DNA of 64,000 nucleotides from Cristatella mucedo (GCA_009760855.2 WPIO01000063.1:1547001-1611000), one strand, 5' to 3'. Counted from the first letter of the stretch, positions 12,104 through 23,122 are shown. Numbers and translations are program-made. The notes: generated by a model from the sequence alone, not told the origin.

Positions 12104-12655
12104 CCCGGCATAAAATCGGAAAGCAATTTTCTCAAATAGCCCGGGTGCTAAAACATCCTGGCTTCTTCCTAGCCTTACTGATCCATCCAAGCCCGAGGAC
12201 ATAGCTGTGACCTTCGATCGGTTCAAAGAACCTTTGACAGGATACCTGACTCCGACGCCGCTAGAAATCGCCCAGGCATATAAATTTCAGTGTTGACGTC
12301 AGGAGCTGGGTGAGTCGATACGCAATTTTGTATAACAGCCAATTGCTATTTCTGTAAACGTTTACTTTGGCTTGTTCGAATGCAAGCTATACGGAACCAG
12401 CTGGTATGCGGACTTCGCTCTGTCGAAACTATCCGCATGTTTGTGGTGCATGAGGGACTCTTGAAGCAGGACACAGCACATTGCAACCACCACCGAGCAA
12501 TTTCAGAAAGAAGCCCAGTTCAAGGCTCAATATTGTTTAGATAGGGACAAAAATGTTGACAAGTGTCTCTATCAGACCCACACCAATTGGCATGCTTTCG
12601 CTTCTACCGTGGTTCGGGATCACCGCAGGCGGGAAGGTTGACATTTTAAAGCGAG
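12104..12655 (+). pseudogene. Ty3/gypsy element D: gag remnant
   Basis: With stops ignored, the frame from about 12190 reads as a Ty3/gypsy capsid: AVTFDRFKEPLTGYLTP, an Ala-Tyr-Lys-Phe-Gln stretch, then QELGESIRNFV, the typical '..GESV..FV..L' segment of retroviral-like gag. Stops occur within it (for example TGA near 12296). No LTR was found at this end. The sequence abuts the tail of L2 copy A2. Confidence 0.6.
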
Positions 12656-12899
12656 TGATTTATTTTTTTCAAAATCGGCCACTTTTATATTGTCTTACAA
12701 ATTAAATTAGAAGTCGGCAGGTATTTCAGTGCTGGAGTGCAAGCACCAAAGGCTAATGCACTCTTAGTGGAACATTTGCAGCATCAAGGTCCACACAGGA
12801 GCTTGACACCGACTGATGCCAAAACTCATCGGTTAAAGTTGAATTGGTAATAATCCACTTCATTAATGGCCTAGTGCCATCAGCCTAACCTATTAAATT

Positions 12900-13951
12900 A
12901 GAAATTAAGGAAAACGACGTTTTCATAGGGTTCGATACCGAGTTGAGATTATCAACAATTCTATTGACCGTATATGGAAAATTATGCTCGCATCTGCGTC
13001 TTCAGAAAACGTCAGCAGTACCACACCCATGTGAGAGTATGTAACCCAACTGCTAGTGGGAGTTATATGGCCCACCGTGCGCCACTACGGGGACCGTCTT
13101 TTTCGTAATTACCTAGCAAGCTGTTCCGGTACCAGGCAGAGAATGAATTGCTGCACTTAAGCTTCGACTTCTCCTGTGTCAGCACATCTCATCAGATGTC
13201 CATCGAGGACGACGTGACGGGGCTACTATCAAACTACTCCCAACTGTTAGAAAGATCTCTGGGAAAGTTTCCAGGTTCAAGAACAACCTTGCGTCGTAAG
13301 ACTGGAGCTTTGCCAGTGCATCAAAGCACTAGACTGTCCCATTTGTTAAAAAGAAAAGTGAAAGAAAGAACTTGTGAAGTTGTAATGTTATAATGTCGTC
13401 ACTAAAATTTAGCAGAGCAAATGGGCCACTCCGGTTTACCAGTCAATAAACCTGACGGAAGTATTCGTCTGAGTGGCAATTATAAGGTCACGTGTTAAAT
13501 CCTCTGTTTGTTGTGGACAATTACCCAGCGTCATCTGTTGACGTTTTTTGAAACAAATAAACGGTGGGGTATTATTCACTCAACTTGACCCTTCTAGAGC
13601 CTACACTTAAGTACCACTAGACGATGCGTCTCGGCATTGCTTTACTATTATTGCACATATGGGACTGTGCCTACAGCAATCTTCCATTCTTCGTTTCCTC
13701 TGAACCAGAAAACGATCAGAAAGCTATAGAGCATCTGCTTTCGGAATTGTGCGGTGTTATGTTTTATCAAGATGACATCTTTATGAGTACAGACTGGTCT
13801 CTCATTTTAAAAATCTCGAAGATGTATTACAGGAATTAAATACTGCTGGCTTAAACATAGATCGCGATAAGTGGGCATTTTTGCAACTCTCAATTGTTTG
13901 CCTGGGACAGAATGTAGACAGGCTTAACATACACCAAATTAACGACAAAGT
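12900..13951 (+). pseudogene. Ty3/gypsy element D: protease-RT remnant
   Basis: The segment 13148-13393 encodes the linker that precedes RT in gypsy pol (LLSNYSQLLERSLGKF...). Further on are NKPDGSIRLSGNYKV, the 'PDGS.R.C.DY..' RT box, and MFYQDDIFMST, equivalent to the YxDD catalytic box, near 13757-13790. Stops and shifts separate these parts. The pol is interrupted at 13951/13952 by LTR element C and resumes at 15615. The protease region upstream is barely legible. Confidence 0.7.
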
Positions 13952-14193
13952 TGTAGCCTGAATTATTGTCGCGAATGGCACAGAACGCAAGCCGACGTGC
14001 AACACCAATTTATTCGCCTTCTACACGGAGCAGGGCGAAGCACGACTCTCCTCGCCCGTCTCGCCCACTGGAGTCCCCCAACTCCCCTGTCAAAAAAATT
14101 ACTAATAGTACGTTTGGGCTGCTTACTACATCGAGTGTCACAGCCCACTCAAAGACCGATCAAGGGCAGTGTCATCAATTAAATAAAACCACA
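13952..14193 (-). repeat. LTR of element C (3' LTR)
   Basis: 242 bp, about 85-90% like its partner by eye, with terminal TG...CA. The minus strand contains GAATAAA followed by a TTGGTG-like word, as in element E. Divergence between the two LTRs implies an old insertion. Confidence 0.85.
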
Positions 14194-14277
14194 TGCCCGC
14201 CTGATCTGGAGATCTACTAACGACGTAGCCAGAGCAGCAAGCAGCCGTTCTTCTCCACTGCTTAGGCAACGAGAAGG

Positions 14278-15336
14278 TTAAACATTAACCACATAGCCCT
14301 CATAGCGAGCCGGCGGTCTCAGGCCACATCTTGGCCGTAGCTTTCTGCCGGGCTCGTCGTCTCTGGACATACTACCAGGGCCAGCATCGGAGTATTCGTC
14401 AAGGAGTTCGTTGGCGATCGGTACTGGTCTGAAGTCCGCTAGGTGGCGGCGGATTCTATCAATTTTAATGCCAACTCCTTCCGCCGGGGCGGTAACTGTC
14501 CCCTTAATTATGAGGCTAAGTAGCGGCTGCTCGGAGGAGGCGGGCGACCGCACGGCCTGTAAAAAAAGCCAGCTGCGATTGACAGCTGCTTTCATGCTTC
14601 GTGGGGCCACATAGTTTTCCGCCGCTGGCGCCTCGTCGAGCGGCACAGCCTCGAACCTCAACGGCACATCCCACACCACCGCCACTTCGCAAGCCGCCAC
14701 CGAGGCTTCGGGCTAAGCCGCTGCAGCGTTTTTGACCTGCACGGCATATCCGATCTGCGCCTGGTCTCCTACATGTGCTGCGCCACAGCCCACTTGAGTC
14801 GCCGATGAGCCTCCGACCTGATCCGCATCTCCGACTTGCTCCGAGTCATGACCCACCGATTCGTCACATATCAGCGTCACCTCCACTGCTTTAGCTACCT
14901 CGCCGGCCGTTGCCTCGTTGCACACCACTTGCACCTGGCAAACCGTCATAGCCGGGATTGCTGTCACCGAGTTCCACATGGTTGCGTCCTGGTAAACCGT
15001 TGTCGCCCGGCACACCATCGGTGATTGCAGATATTGCTTCTGGTTCTTTTTTATGCCGCCCTCTCTCCGACAAGCATTTGCTAACTCAGCGCTTAGCGGT
15101 CGCGCTTTACCTGCAGGACTAGCCAGCTCTGTTACCGGAGCCTCATGAGGCAGACAGTAGTCATCCTTGGTTGCCTTCGGCAAGTAATAATACACATAGA
15201 AGGCGCTTCCTTCCAGGAAGAGAGGCTGATATTTGTGCCAGATTGTCGGATTGACACCGTACAGCTTGAGCGGCCGCTCCGAGTCAAGCAGCCAAGTTGC
15301 GAAGTCATCACCGACTTGAAAGTGCTTAAGCAACAT
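14278..15336 (-). pseudogene. Element C chimeric gag/pol-tail ORF, one TAG
   Basis: Reading from 15336, the N-terminal 65 or so residues resemble a gypsy gag start (FATWLLDSERPLKLYGV, then WHKYQPLFLEGSAFYVYYYL). A low-complexity middle repeats the motif Gln-Val-Gly about every 7-10 residues. The C-terminal part (GIKIDRIRRHLADFRP... then RYEGYVV) matches the tail of a gypsy pol; element E ends similarly (NGIRRHVLDVRLVP ... WFSDYV). A single in-frame TAG lies at 14713-14715; the X2 copy lacks this stop. The join looks like a large ancestral internal deletion of pol. Confidence 0.7.
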
Positions 15337-15369
15337 TGCTGTAGGTCATCGCCGCCGCCGGCAATAGCT

Positions 15370-15614
15370 TGTAGTCTGAATTATCGTCGCGAATGGCACA
15401 GAACGCTAGCCGAAGTTAATCACCATCAGTTTATTCTCCCTCCACACGGAGCAGGGTGAAGTACAACTCTTCTCGCCCCTCTCGCCAACTGGAGTCCCCC
15501 GACTCCCTTGTCAAACAAATTACTAATAGCACGTCCGGGCTGCTTACCACATCGAGTGTCATGGCCCACTCGTGCAGCGATCAGGGGCAGTGGCATCAAT
15601 TAAATAAAATCACA
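15370..15614 (-). repeat. LTR of element C (5' LTR)
   Basis: 245 bp. On the minus strand the LTR is followed directly by AGCTATTGCC. Element E also has AGCTATTCC right after its 5' LTR, so this shared word may be part of the primer-binding region. I could not match it to a tRNA 3' end. Confidence 0.85.
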
Positions 15615-16780
15615 AAAGTTCTAGCGATTAAACAAAAACCTACACCACGAGACCTTAGATAATTAGATCTTGGACAAGATGTTTGCTGAGTTTAGTTCAG
15701 TACTCATACAAGTTCTTGCCAGGTCTGGCAATCCTCTTGCACCCCATGCACAAACTACTGAAGAAGCACCAAGACTGGGTATGAACATGCCGTTTCGGTG
15801 AGGTTTTCGCTAAGATAAAAGCAATTCTGTCGACAGAGCTAGAAATGACACCGTATTATGTGAGCATGCAGTTAGTACAGCATCGGCTTGGGGTAGTGCT
15901 ATCACCAAATTTCCAAGCGGTGTTGTGCATCTGATAGCTTTTGCTTCACGAAGCAGCAATGAGGGAAATTACTCTCAGATAGAGAGGCACTATCACGGAT
16001 CTTCGATGTCCTCGCCTCCACGTTTATCTTTAAAGAAGAACGTTTATCCTGCAAACTGACCACAAGCTAATCGTAAAAAACTTGTAGCCTAAGAAAGGCA
16101 TCCCATCCATTGCAGTGATGGTAATGTAACGGTGGGCGGCCGTGTAGTCGGTAAACTCTCGTGGCATTGAGTGTAAAATACCTGAGGATCATGCAAACGC
16201 AGATGCGTTGTCTAGACTATCTCAACCTTGCACAGTCAAAAATTGTGAGCCAATGAGACTTTTGCACGTCCCGGGTTTTTCATCCCTAACTAGATAATTT
16301 CAAGATGTTCGAAAGCAGCTGCAGCTTGAGGAAACCCTAATGAAGGCCTGTAGTATGACTGTAAAGGGATGGCCAGAACTACGCCGACGACCCCCAAATC
16401 TTGAGGCATATAAAGAATTCCGCTCCGACCCCTCGATACTACACGGGTGCTTGGATATAGGTACTAGGATAATAATGCCAACTAACCTTCGAGAAAAGAT
16501 TATCACAGATCTTCATGAAACTCCCATCGGTATCGTAAGAATGAAAGCCACTGCCAGAAATAATGTGTGGTGGCCGAACATCGACGCTCTCATCGAGGCA
16601 CAGTGTGGAGCATGCCAACACTGCAACGTCTTTCGCAGTGCAGCGGCCATCAATCCATATCCGTGGATAGCCCCTGGGTTTCCTTAGGAACGTGTACATA
16701 TCGACTATACTGAGTCTATGGCCTCGGCAAGGTATTTAAAAGTAGAGAGTTGTTTTATCTTCGGTCCCATCTTCGGCTTT
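15615..16780 (+). pseudogene. Ty3/gypsy element D: RNase H and integrase remnant
   Basis: Pol resumes after element C. RNase H-like words are recognisable (HLIAFASRSSN...YSQIER near 15930-15990). The frame at 16340-16687 is the integrase N-terminal zinc domain, including the MKATARNNVWWPNID block and paired Cys (CGACQHC), followed by VHIDYTES, the start of the catalytic core. The zinc-binding box reads LHETPIG where related enzymes have His at the fifth position, so one ligand is lost. The X2 copy shares this loss. Similarity fades after about 16780. Confidence 0.75.
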
Positions 16781-17335
16781 GTTTTGACGCCGTCGCAAGT
16801 AGTTGTAGGACTCGTTTATCTGAAAGCGAGGCAGGAGGGTAGGCTGTTCGTCGGCGATTGACGGGACAGAGCGAGGCAGTGCCAGATGGATTCGGTGGAC
16901 CCCAATGAATACTTTTTACAGCACGTGCTCGCATTTTGTATTAGTATTTTGTGTTCGGTTGGAGAACGTGGTCATGGCACAAGGATTTTCTGATGCGAAC
17001 TAGAAGTAGTTCATTGTACTGTGTATGAGGAATTCTTGGCTTTTCAGTGGCAGCGCAGCCCTAGTTCTTCACCCAGGGTCTAGGTACCTGTTATTCAAGC
17101 TCCTCTATCTATTTGGATCGTTTCCCATTATAGGCGTAGGTAGCCTAAGTGCGAGGACGTAATTGCCCGCAAGAGTGCTTGGTACAGTGTGTGAGGTATT
17201 CCTGTGCTGTATAGTGGTAGCTCCGTCGGCGAAGTTCAAGTGGAGTCTCACGGAAACATCAGTGCAGCATCAAACTGAGACTCCACAAGAACAGCCACCA
17301 CCGGAGCACTATTATACGCCAATTGATAGCAGCTA
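16781..17335. other. Unassigned stretch after element D
   Basis: No coding similarity. Two loosely similar segments (TTCATTGTACTGTGTATGAGGAATTC near 17013 and TTGGTACAGTGTGTGAGGTATTCC near 17180) suggest an old local duplication. Most of it, from about 16937, is absent from block X2. Confidence 0.4.
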
Positions 17336-18136
17336 ATGGTTTACTCGTGCCGAGAAGAGTATCAGACCTTCTATGGCCAAGAGGTGACGCCTACACTGAG
17401 GTATGAAATGTCTAACGGTGGAGGGCACTTTATACTTTGTCTTCTAAGGCTAGAAAAGGCTGTAACAAGGCTAAAGACAGCGATCCTGTTAAAGCATGTT
17501 GTGCCAGTGTGTCTGAGCGATAATGCAATACATGGTTGGCGTGATCAGCCGGCCGACGTCAAGCAAGACTACCACAGGCTGTGCAATGGGTTAACTCCCA
17601 TCTTCCCGATGTTGACAGATAAGGAGGCCGAGCTTGAGGCCGAGGGAAATCAACAGGAGCAGGAGCAGATCGCCGAAGCCGAGACAAGGACAAAGATAGG
17701 CGTCCAGCCAGCTTCATTACTGGTCGATCCCACCGCCAACTGTTTACAAGAGCTATACAAAGGAGCCGACCTTATTCGTCTGCCGCAGCCATCCGATTGC
17801 AATAAATATTGCTTCCGATCTGTAGCCGAAACAGGCGAAGAGTGCCAGAATAAAGTAACTGTGCCGCGGCAGCAGCCGGAGATGAACGTGCAGCATGTGA
17901 CAGGTTCCTGCGGTGAGGCTATAGTAGCCTGGGACGAGGCGCAGGCGGCCTGCGAGAGTGACGTCTCTGCAGCAAATAGAAAGCAGCGACAGCACCGTAG
18001 CGGCTTAGAGCATACTGGCCACAGGAAGCGTCCGACAGAGCAACGTCTCGGCCGTAGAGCGAAGCGAAGAGAGGATCTGGATGATATAGAGCATCCGCAC
18101 AAGCTTCTTAGCACAGAGCACAGAGGACCTCAGTGA
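17336..18136 (+). CDS. Hypothetical 266-residue ORF
   Basis: An uninterrupted frame of 266 codons of unknown function. The first 100 residues are mixed, with two Cys. Residues about 100-130 are Glu/Gln-rich and could form a coiled coil (AELEAEGNQQEQEQIAEAE). The last 50 are strongly basic (KQRQHRSG...HRKRPTEQRLGRRAKRRED). No signal peptide or membrane segment is seen. It follows the integrase of element D, so an accessory or env-position ORF of that element is possible. Block X2 keeps only the basic C-terminal part (37580-37768). It may be a chance or decayed frame. Confidence 0.35.
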   Translation: MVYSCREEYQTFYGQEVTPTLRYEMSNGGGHFILCLLRLEKAVTRLKTAILLKHVVPVCLSDNAIHGWRDQPADVKQDYHRLCNGLTPIFPMLTDKEAELEAEGNQQEQEQIAEAETRTKIGVQPASLLVDPTANCLQELYKGADLIRLPQPSDCNKYCFRSVAETGEECQNKVTVPRQQPEMNVQHVTGSCGEAIVAWDEAQAACESDVSAANRKQRQHRSGLEHTGHRKRPTEQRLGRRAKRREDLDDIEHPHKLLSTEHRGPQ

Positions 18137-18654
18137 GATAGCGGTCTTCGGTGAGGCGATACTATCCGGCGACGAGGCGCAGGCGGCCCGCAAGAGCGAA
18201 CCACAGCAGCTAGCTAATTTAGCCGAATCCATCACAAAATGGCTTGAAATTCAAGCTAAGAGACGTCGACTAATTGGAGATATTTTTAATCTAATTTAAC
18301 ACCATCTCGAAGCATTGGCAAAGATTTTCAAAGAAGCTGCTCATTTTTCCAATTTATTTCACAACCAGAAGTGCTATACGACTTGTTCTTTTGGGTCTTT
18401 CGTTCTCGAAGTTCCGAAGTTTACATCATACAAAAGGTTTAAAAATCAAGTAGATCTGGCAATAGATTTAGCCGGTATTGTTTTATTACCAGAGGGAAAG
18501 AGGGTAATTCTCGAATTCGATTTCGACTAAAATCTTTATCTCATTCTTGAATTCGATTTTAGACTGAAATTGTTATCATCTAAATGTAGCCAAACTTACC
18601 CAGCCCCAGACATTCATGCCTTTTCAAGCATTTTTTATCAAGGGGCACGGGTGT

Positions 18655-18830
18655 TATAATAACAAAAATAACAAAAATAATAAATCTGTACAGCACCCTC
18701 AGAGAACTAAATCTGTATCTGGACACTTTACAGAAGTTGCAAAGAACGCATGACCAAAAGATCAGCGGCAACATTGGCAATGTCATCAAGCTCGACATTG
18801 TTAGATGTGACATGCATAGAGTTGATGAGT
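18655..18830 (-). mobile_element. L2-like 3' UTR fragment
   Basis: Matches the reverse strand of the family A 3' end: CACCCTCAGAGAACTAAATCTGTATCTGG (the hairpin region), then TTACAGAAGTTGCAAAG, then the GACATGCATAGAGTTGATGAGT repeat area. The same fragment lies at 38275-38450 in X2. No coding sequence is present. Confidence 0.55.
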
Positions 18831-18999
18831 GACACGAGACTGTCAGGCCAGCGCTTGAAAAACTCATTATAATAGCAAACAATTAATTGACGGCTGATAC
18901 TCTGCAACTGCTTGAACGTGAACCGTTCGAGATACATGCACGAATCGAGCTTAAGAGAGAATGCTAATTGATCTGCAGCAAATACCAAACGAAGACTCA

Positions 19000-19430
19000 A
19001 AACATACAGGCCTCAGCAAAGCAGCTGTCAGTCCTGGTTTTAATGAATACTCCGACCGCTCAGATATCGTGCTAAGATATCGCGATGATGAAGTGGTCAG
19101 GAAAGCAGACTCACTCTCAAGTCAGTAGCTCACACCAGGCAACGGACAGAGTGCCAGCTTAAAGACAACTCAACAAGTGCATACACTCCTGGCACAAAAA
19201 AGCAGCTTGCAGTCGGTTCCATCGGTTGACAGTCAAGCGTCCAGGTGAGCTGTAATAGGTCATCGACTCTGGGGGTACGCTCTGCAGGTCTTCCAAGCTT
19301 TTTTCTCCAAACAAAAAACTGCTATTACAGCTATTGGTGACATAAGAAGACGTGATCACGATTGCTTTGGCCTCTTATCTTCCTTAAAGTTGAAGTCATC
19401 CAAAAACTTCTCTTGCCTAACTAACAAGGG
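19000..19430. repeat. Segment unusually alike in X1 and X2
   Basis: About 400 bp (from AACATACAGGCCTCAGCAAAG to CTTCTCTTGCCTAAC) matches 38600-39021 with very few differences, fewer than most of the rest of X1/X2. Its distal 110 bp recurs a third time at about 39450-39560. A minus-strand 66-codon ORF (19159-19359; 38759-38959) is kept in both copies with two or three changes, but it has no recognisable domain. Gene conversion or constraint could explain the similarity. Confidence 0.5.
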
Positions 19431-19554
19431 CTATTGCATATAAATCTGCGAACAAAGTTAAGAAAATAGAGCAAGACTAGCTGGAGAGTTTCAGCACACA
19501 GCGTACGAATACGAAGGCACGAGGAGAAGCCAACATGCAACCGTATAACAATAA

Positions 19555-19636
19555 TTTTGATAATAATAATACATTTGCTTTAGTACTGTCTGAGAACTCA
19601 AATTTCTTTCTAATAACTTTACATTTGCTGCAAAGA
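19555..19636 (-). mobile_element. L2-like terminal fragment interrupted by A3
   Basis: Terminal hairpin region of an L2-like element (AATAATAATACATTTGCTTTAGTACTGTCTGAGAACTC...). X2 has the same fragment at 39150-39235 but continues into 3' UTR, whereas here copy A3 starts immediately after AAAGAAAGCAT. A3 therefore inserted after, or independently of, the X1/X2 duplication. Confidence 0.6.
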
Positions 19637-20775
19637 AAGCATAATAATAATATTAATGCGCTTGATAAAGCTCCCTCACAGACCTTAATCTCTTTCTAGG
19701 CGCATTACATTTGCTGCAAAGGGAAATGCAATTGAATGGTAAGTAAAATCATGCTTGAAAAACAAACAAAATGAATATTATGGTTATGGGTAACATTCAC
19801 AGGGTCAGCATGCAAATGTCGTTAGTGGCAGCATGCACAGTGTCAGCGCTCATAAGCACATCAAAGACGAATCACAGGGACCCAGTAAATGCTATCCTAA
19901 ATAGGTGTGTTTTTAAGTTCTTTTCAAATGTGGTCAGGTCAGGGGATGTTCCGACGCAGGTCGGGATAGAGTTCTAGGCTTTGGAAGCATACGAACTAAA
20001 TACGCGGTCTCCAAATGATTTTGAGGTTTGTACGAGGTATTTGTAGACTGTTGGATTGCGAAAAGCGGGTGGTACAATGCTTGGCCTGATGGGGGAGTTG
20101 ATCTGAGACATAGGCTGGAGCCAAAGAATGAAGTGACCTTATAGTGGGCGACAACATTTTGAAGTCAATCCGTTGCCTAACTGGTAGACAGTGCAGGTCG
20201 GCGAGAAGTGGTTATGTGGCGACTGCTACGTTCACAACAGACAAGCCTAGCTGCAGAGTTTTGCACCACCTGCAATCGCCTGATCGCACATGCTGGTAGG
20301 CCAGCAAGCAGCGAGTTACATAAATGAAGTCTGGATTTCACGAATGCATGGACCAACTTGGACGTGGTATCTTTATCTAAACAAGCCCGAATTTTAGCAA
20401 TGTCATGTAGCTGAAAGTAGGCAGATTTGACTGTGGAGCTGGTGTGGTCGTCTAACGAGAGGTCACTTTGGAACATGACACCTTGATTTTGGGCCCATTT
20501 AACAGATTTTCTGGCAGAGCCAATTTTGAGTGTCAGCCTTTCCAATTTCTGAAGCACACTTGGTTTGCCCATAACTAGTAAGTTAGATTTATCCTCGCTT
20601 AGTTTTAGAAAATTTGCTGCCATCCATGTGCGGATGTTATAAATACATGCAGCAAGTGAGTTGAGAGAATTCGAGGTGCTCGAAGGCGGGGAGAGATCAA
20701 AGTAAAGGTACAACTGAGTTTCATCAGCAGTGAAGTGAAAGCCTAGAATGTGCTTGGCAATCACATCAGCCGAAA
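19637..20775 (-). mobile_element. L2-like retrotransposon copy A3
   Basis: Family A copy on the minus strand, 5'-truncated within RT. The best frame (20177-20764) starts at the catalytic region, where FTADETQLYL replaces [10 protein letters not shown], and continues through the KLERLTLKIGSA, DLSLDDH and [17 protein letters not shown] blocks. The 3' end is marked by the (AAT)n tail and the conserved hairpin. It is inactive because of the catalytic change and later shifts. Confidence 0.9.
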
Positions 20776-21170
20776 TGACAATGCCAACTTCCGGAAGAGC
20801 AACTGACTATAATGAACGGCTTTTGGTTTAGTGTGGCTTTGGCAAAAGATTAGAGCAGCATAATCTATTCTTAACCGTTATGATTCAAGAACCATGAATA
20901 ATTAACATCAATCCTAATCTTATTGATTTAGCATGCCGACGTTTCAGCGGGCTATTAGCATTCAGGGGGAGAGTTTACCTTAGGCCACCGCATTATTTAG
21001 AACATTCAATGCTGGTCCCATGGTCGAGTAATAGTTAGGTTCCATTGACGGTGTCGTAGTTCCTATTGACTAAACTCACATGTTAAGCATTCCGAAGTAG
21101 ACCTTATATTGAACCGAAGACTTTAATAGCGAGTTCGAAAACCAATATACAAGTCAAAAGAATTTATTTT
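20776..21170. other. Unannotated DNA
   Basis: No gene or repeat recognised. Base composition becomes AT-rich toward the polymerase remnant that follows. Confidence 0.45.
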
Positions 21171-21275
21171 TCACGACGTGTTCTGATTCATTTGCTAATC
21201 ACTAGGACTTCGATTTCTTTTCCATCATCTATTCTTTTGAAATGTTTTATTACCTACAAAATATCGATTTTTGAC

Positions 21276-22847
21276 CTAATTTTGTTTAGAACGCATTCTC
21301 GAATATGTGACAACGTTACAAACGTGGTCTGACTTGCCAACGATCTTGCTACTATTTTTTATAATACTTCTCGCTTTCTCATCTTGCCAAAATGAATAAT
21401 CTTCAGGAAATGTATTCAGATCTAGTGTTTCTGGATATTCAATAAAGTCTTTATAAACATCTTCTGTAAAAACCTCCATTACAAGTGAATCAGTATCAGT
21501 ATATAACAAGTTTATATATTCAAAATCTGCATATGCAACAAAAGGTGCTTTAATCATTTTATTAAAATCTCTAAACATAACTAAATCACCAGTTCCATCT
21601 TTATTACTATTTGCGTGTGGCATTTTCACTTTAGATTTTCCACAATGTTCTGAATTACAATCAATAATATGAGCATCTAATTTTTCTCGTTCATATGACC
21701 TTGAAAGACATCTCTTACAAAATAATCTAGTTCTTCCAACATCTTTACTAGTCCTAAATAAAGAATTAAAGTTAATTTTAAGAACATAGTGGGACTTTCT
21801 TTGATGACTATATAAAAGAAGATCCACATGATTCTCACTTTAATCAGAGTTAAAAATTAATCGAAATAAAGAATAAGTATACTTATATAAATTTATAGTA
21901 ATATTAAATAGTTTAGCAAGTTTTGGAATATCCTCAACTCCAATTGGAACACTGTTATTAATACTAAATTGACTCCTCGGATCATCTTCGTCATTTGTTG
22001 TAAATAGTGGTTTTATTAAATGTACTATATCTGAATACTTCTCATGTAATATAACTCTTAAATTATGAGTTGCTTCTTTATGATTAACAGTTGGAAGCAA
22101 TGCTCTTAAAATACATGATATTGCACAATAATTATCTTCATTATTCTTTATGTTTATGACGCACCTCTTATTTTTTAATTTTTCAGGGAGTGGAATATAA
22201 GAACCACCAATTTGAGGAATAAATCTTGTGAATTTTGCATAAGCACTAACATTCCTTACAACTCTGCAAGAAGAACCACCATCATTCCAATTGTTAAGTT
22301 TCTTATTCATTACACCAAAATTTTTTCCAATGACTGATCTAAAATGAGAAACCCTAATCAAAATTGTTGGTGAAGAACAATTTAATACAGCAAAAATAGT
22401 TTCACCCTTTGCAATTTCTAATTCAATGGGAATAACAAGACTCATCTTTACATTACTTATGCTAAAAGAATTACTATTCATAACATCAATAATTCCTGGA
22501 GTACATTTTTCTTTGAAATTAATAATATCTGAATCTCCTATTAATTTAAAACCCCCATATTCATAATCAATCTCATTACCATTAGCAGTTTTCCTTCCTA
22601 AAAACTAACCACTAGCTTCAATCTTATGAAGTCGTTTCGATTCACTAAAAAAACTATCTACTTTTCTCTTTTTAGGAGTTATTACTTTATGAGATAGTAG
22701 AGTTTCAATTAGTAGTTTTATAACATCTGCAGAAACAGGATAATGAAAAACACGAAAGGTTTTACCGTCTTTCTTATTAAAAGATGGTTTAGTTACAAAC
22801 TTTTCTTCATAAGAAGATACTAGTCTTCTTACATGTTCAATAAACAA
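21276..22847 (-). pseudogene. Polinton/Maverick-type protein-primed DNA polymerase B, internally deleted
   Basis: A single reading frame runs from 22847 to 21276, about 520 codons, broken only by TAG at 22605-22607 and TAA near 21840. In order: an N-terminal region; SYIPLPEKLKNKRCVINIKN, the block that opens these polymerases; a Cys/His zinc-finger-like segment (FCKRCLSRSYEREKL..HIIDC); and AYADFE, the exonuclease I motif with Asp and Glu. Directly after that comes LLYTDTDSL, the polymerase C motif, which normally lies several hundred residues later. Exonuclease II/III and polymerase A/B motifs are therefore missing. Protein-primed family B polymerases of Polintons and adintovirus-like elements have this order. 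No capsid or integrase gene was found nearby. The surrounding DNA is clearly more AT-rich than the rest of the window. Confidence 0.85.
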
Positions 22848-23048
22848 TTCACCCTCTCGCCGTAGAAATCCATTTTTCTCAGGCGTCTATATTATCTATA
22901 TTAAGGAAATAAATTTTATTTTAATTAAATGTTATTTACTGTAGTATATATTTGTTTAATCAGTTTGCAGACATTTTTACTAATATATAGTAAATATATG
23001 TTCTGCATTTTTTGAGTAGTCGGCGTTTTTCCATTGTATAGACAGATA

Positions 23049-23116
23049 CTCGAATTGAACATTTTGTAATGAGATCGAACGAATGCGAGATCGAGTGAAA
23101 AAATGTTCAATTCGAG
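23049..23116. repeat. Perfect 17-bp inverted repeat
   Basis: CTCGAATTGAACATTTT (23049-23065) is exactly reversed and complemented at 23100-23116, with a 34-base loop that contains two GAGATCGA words. It lies about 200 bp upstream of the polymerase remnant and just before a TATAAAAG box. It could be a promoter operator, a terminal structure of the AT-rich element, or a small foldback element. Confidence 0.8.
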
Positions 23117-23122
23117 GGTCTG

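Larger units (their letters stand above)
13952..15614 (-). mobile_element. Non-autonomous LTR retrotransposon C, complete with LTRs and TSD
   Basis: A 1.66-kb element with two LTRs (13952-14193 and 15370-15614), each starting TG and ending CA, flanked by a perfect 5-bp target duplication AAAGT (13947-13951 and 15615-15619). Its sense strand is minus, since the LTR polyadenylation signal AATAAA reads on that strand. It carries one reading frame of about 350 codons and no RT or integrase catalytic domain, so it must depend on another element. It sits in the pol gene of element D. Confidence 0.9.
10483..19650. repeat. Segmental duplication block X1
   Basis: Matches 31765-39230 (block X2) in the same orientation, collinearly, apart from indels. 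Anchors: AAAGTAAATAAATTCACCC at 10519 and 31818; AGGCGGAAGTCCAGCTGAGC at 10964 and 32048; the gag-like segment near 12190 and 33250; the RT segment at 13148 and 34228; LTR element C; the integrase segment at 16340 and about 36990; and the segment near 19100-19430. The two blocks share nested insertions, so they duplicated after those insertions. Direction of copying is unknown. Confidence 0.85.

Noticed and set aside
13148-13393. Independent 81-residue gene repeated at 34228
   Set aside because: Conserved in X1 and X2 only because the blocks are duplicated; the sequence is the linker before RT of gypsy element D.
17650-18114. Cys/Ser-rich 154-codon minus-strand ORF
   Set aside because: It is the antisense shadow of the 17336-18136 frame; its Cys and Ser arise from antisense Gln/Glu/Ala codons.
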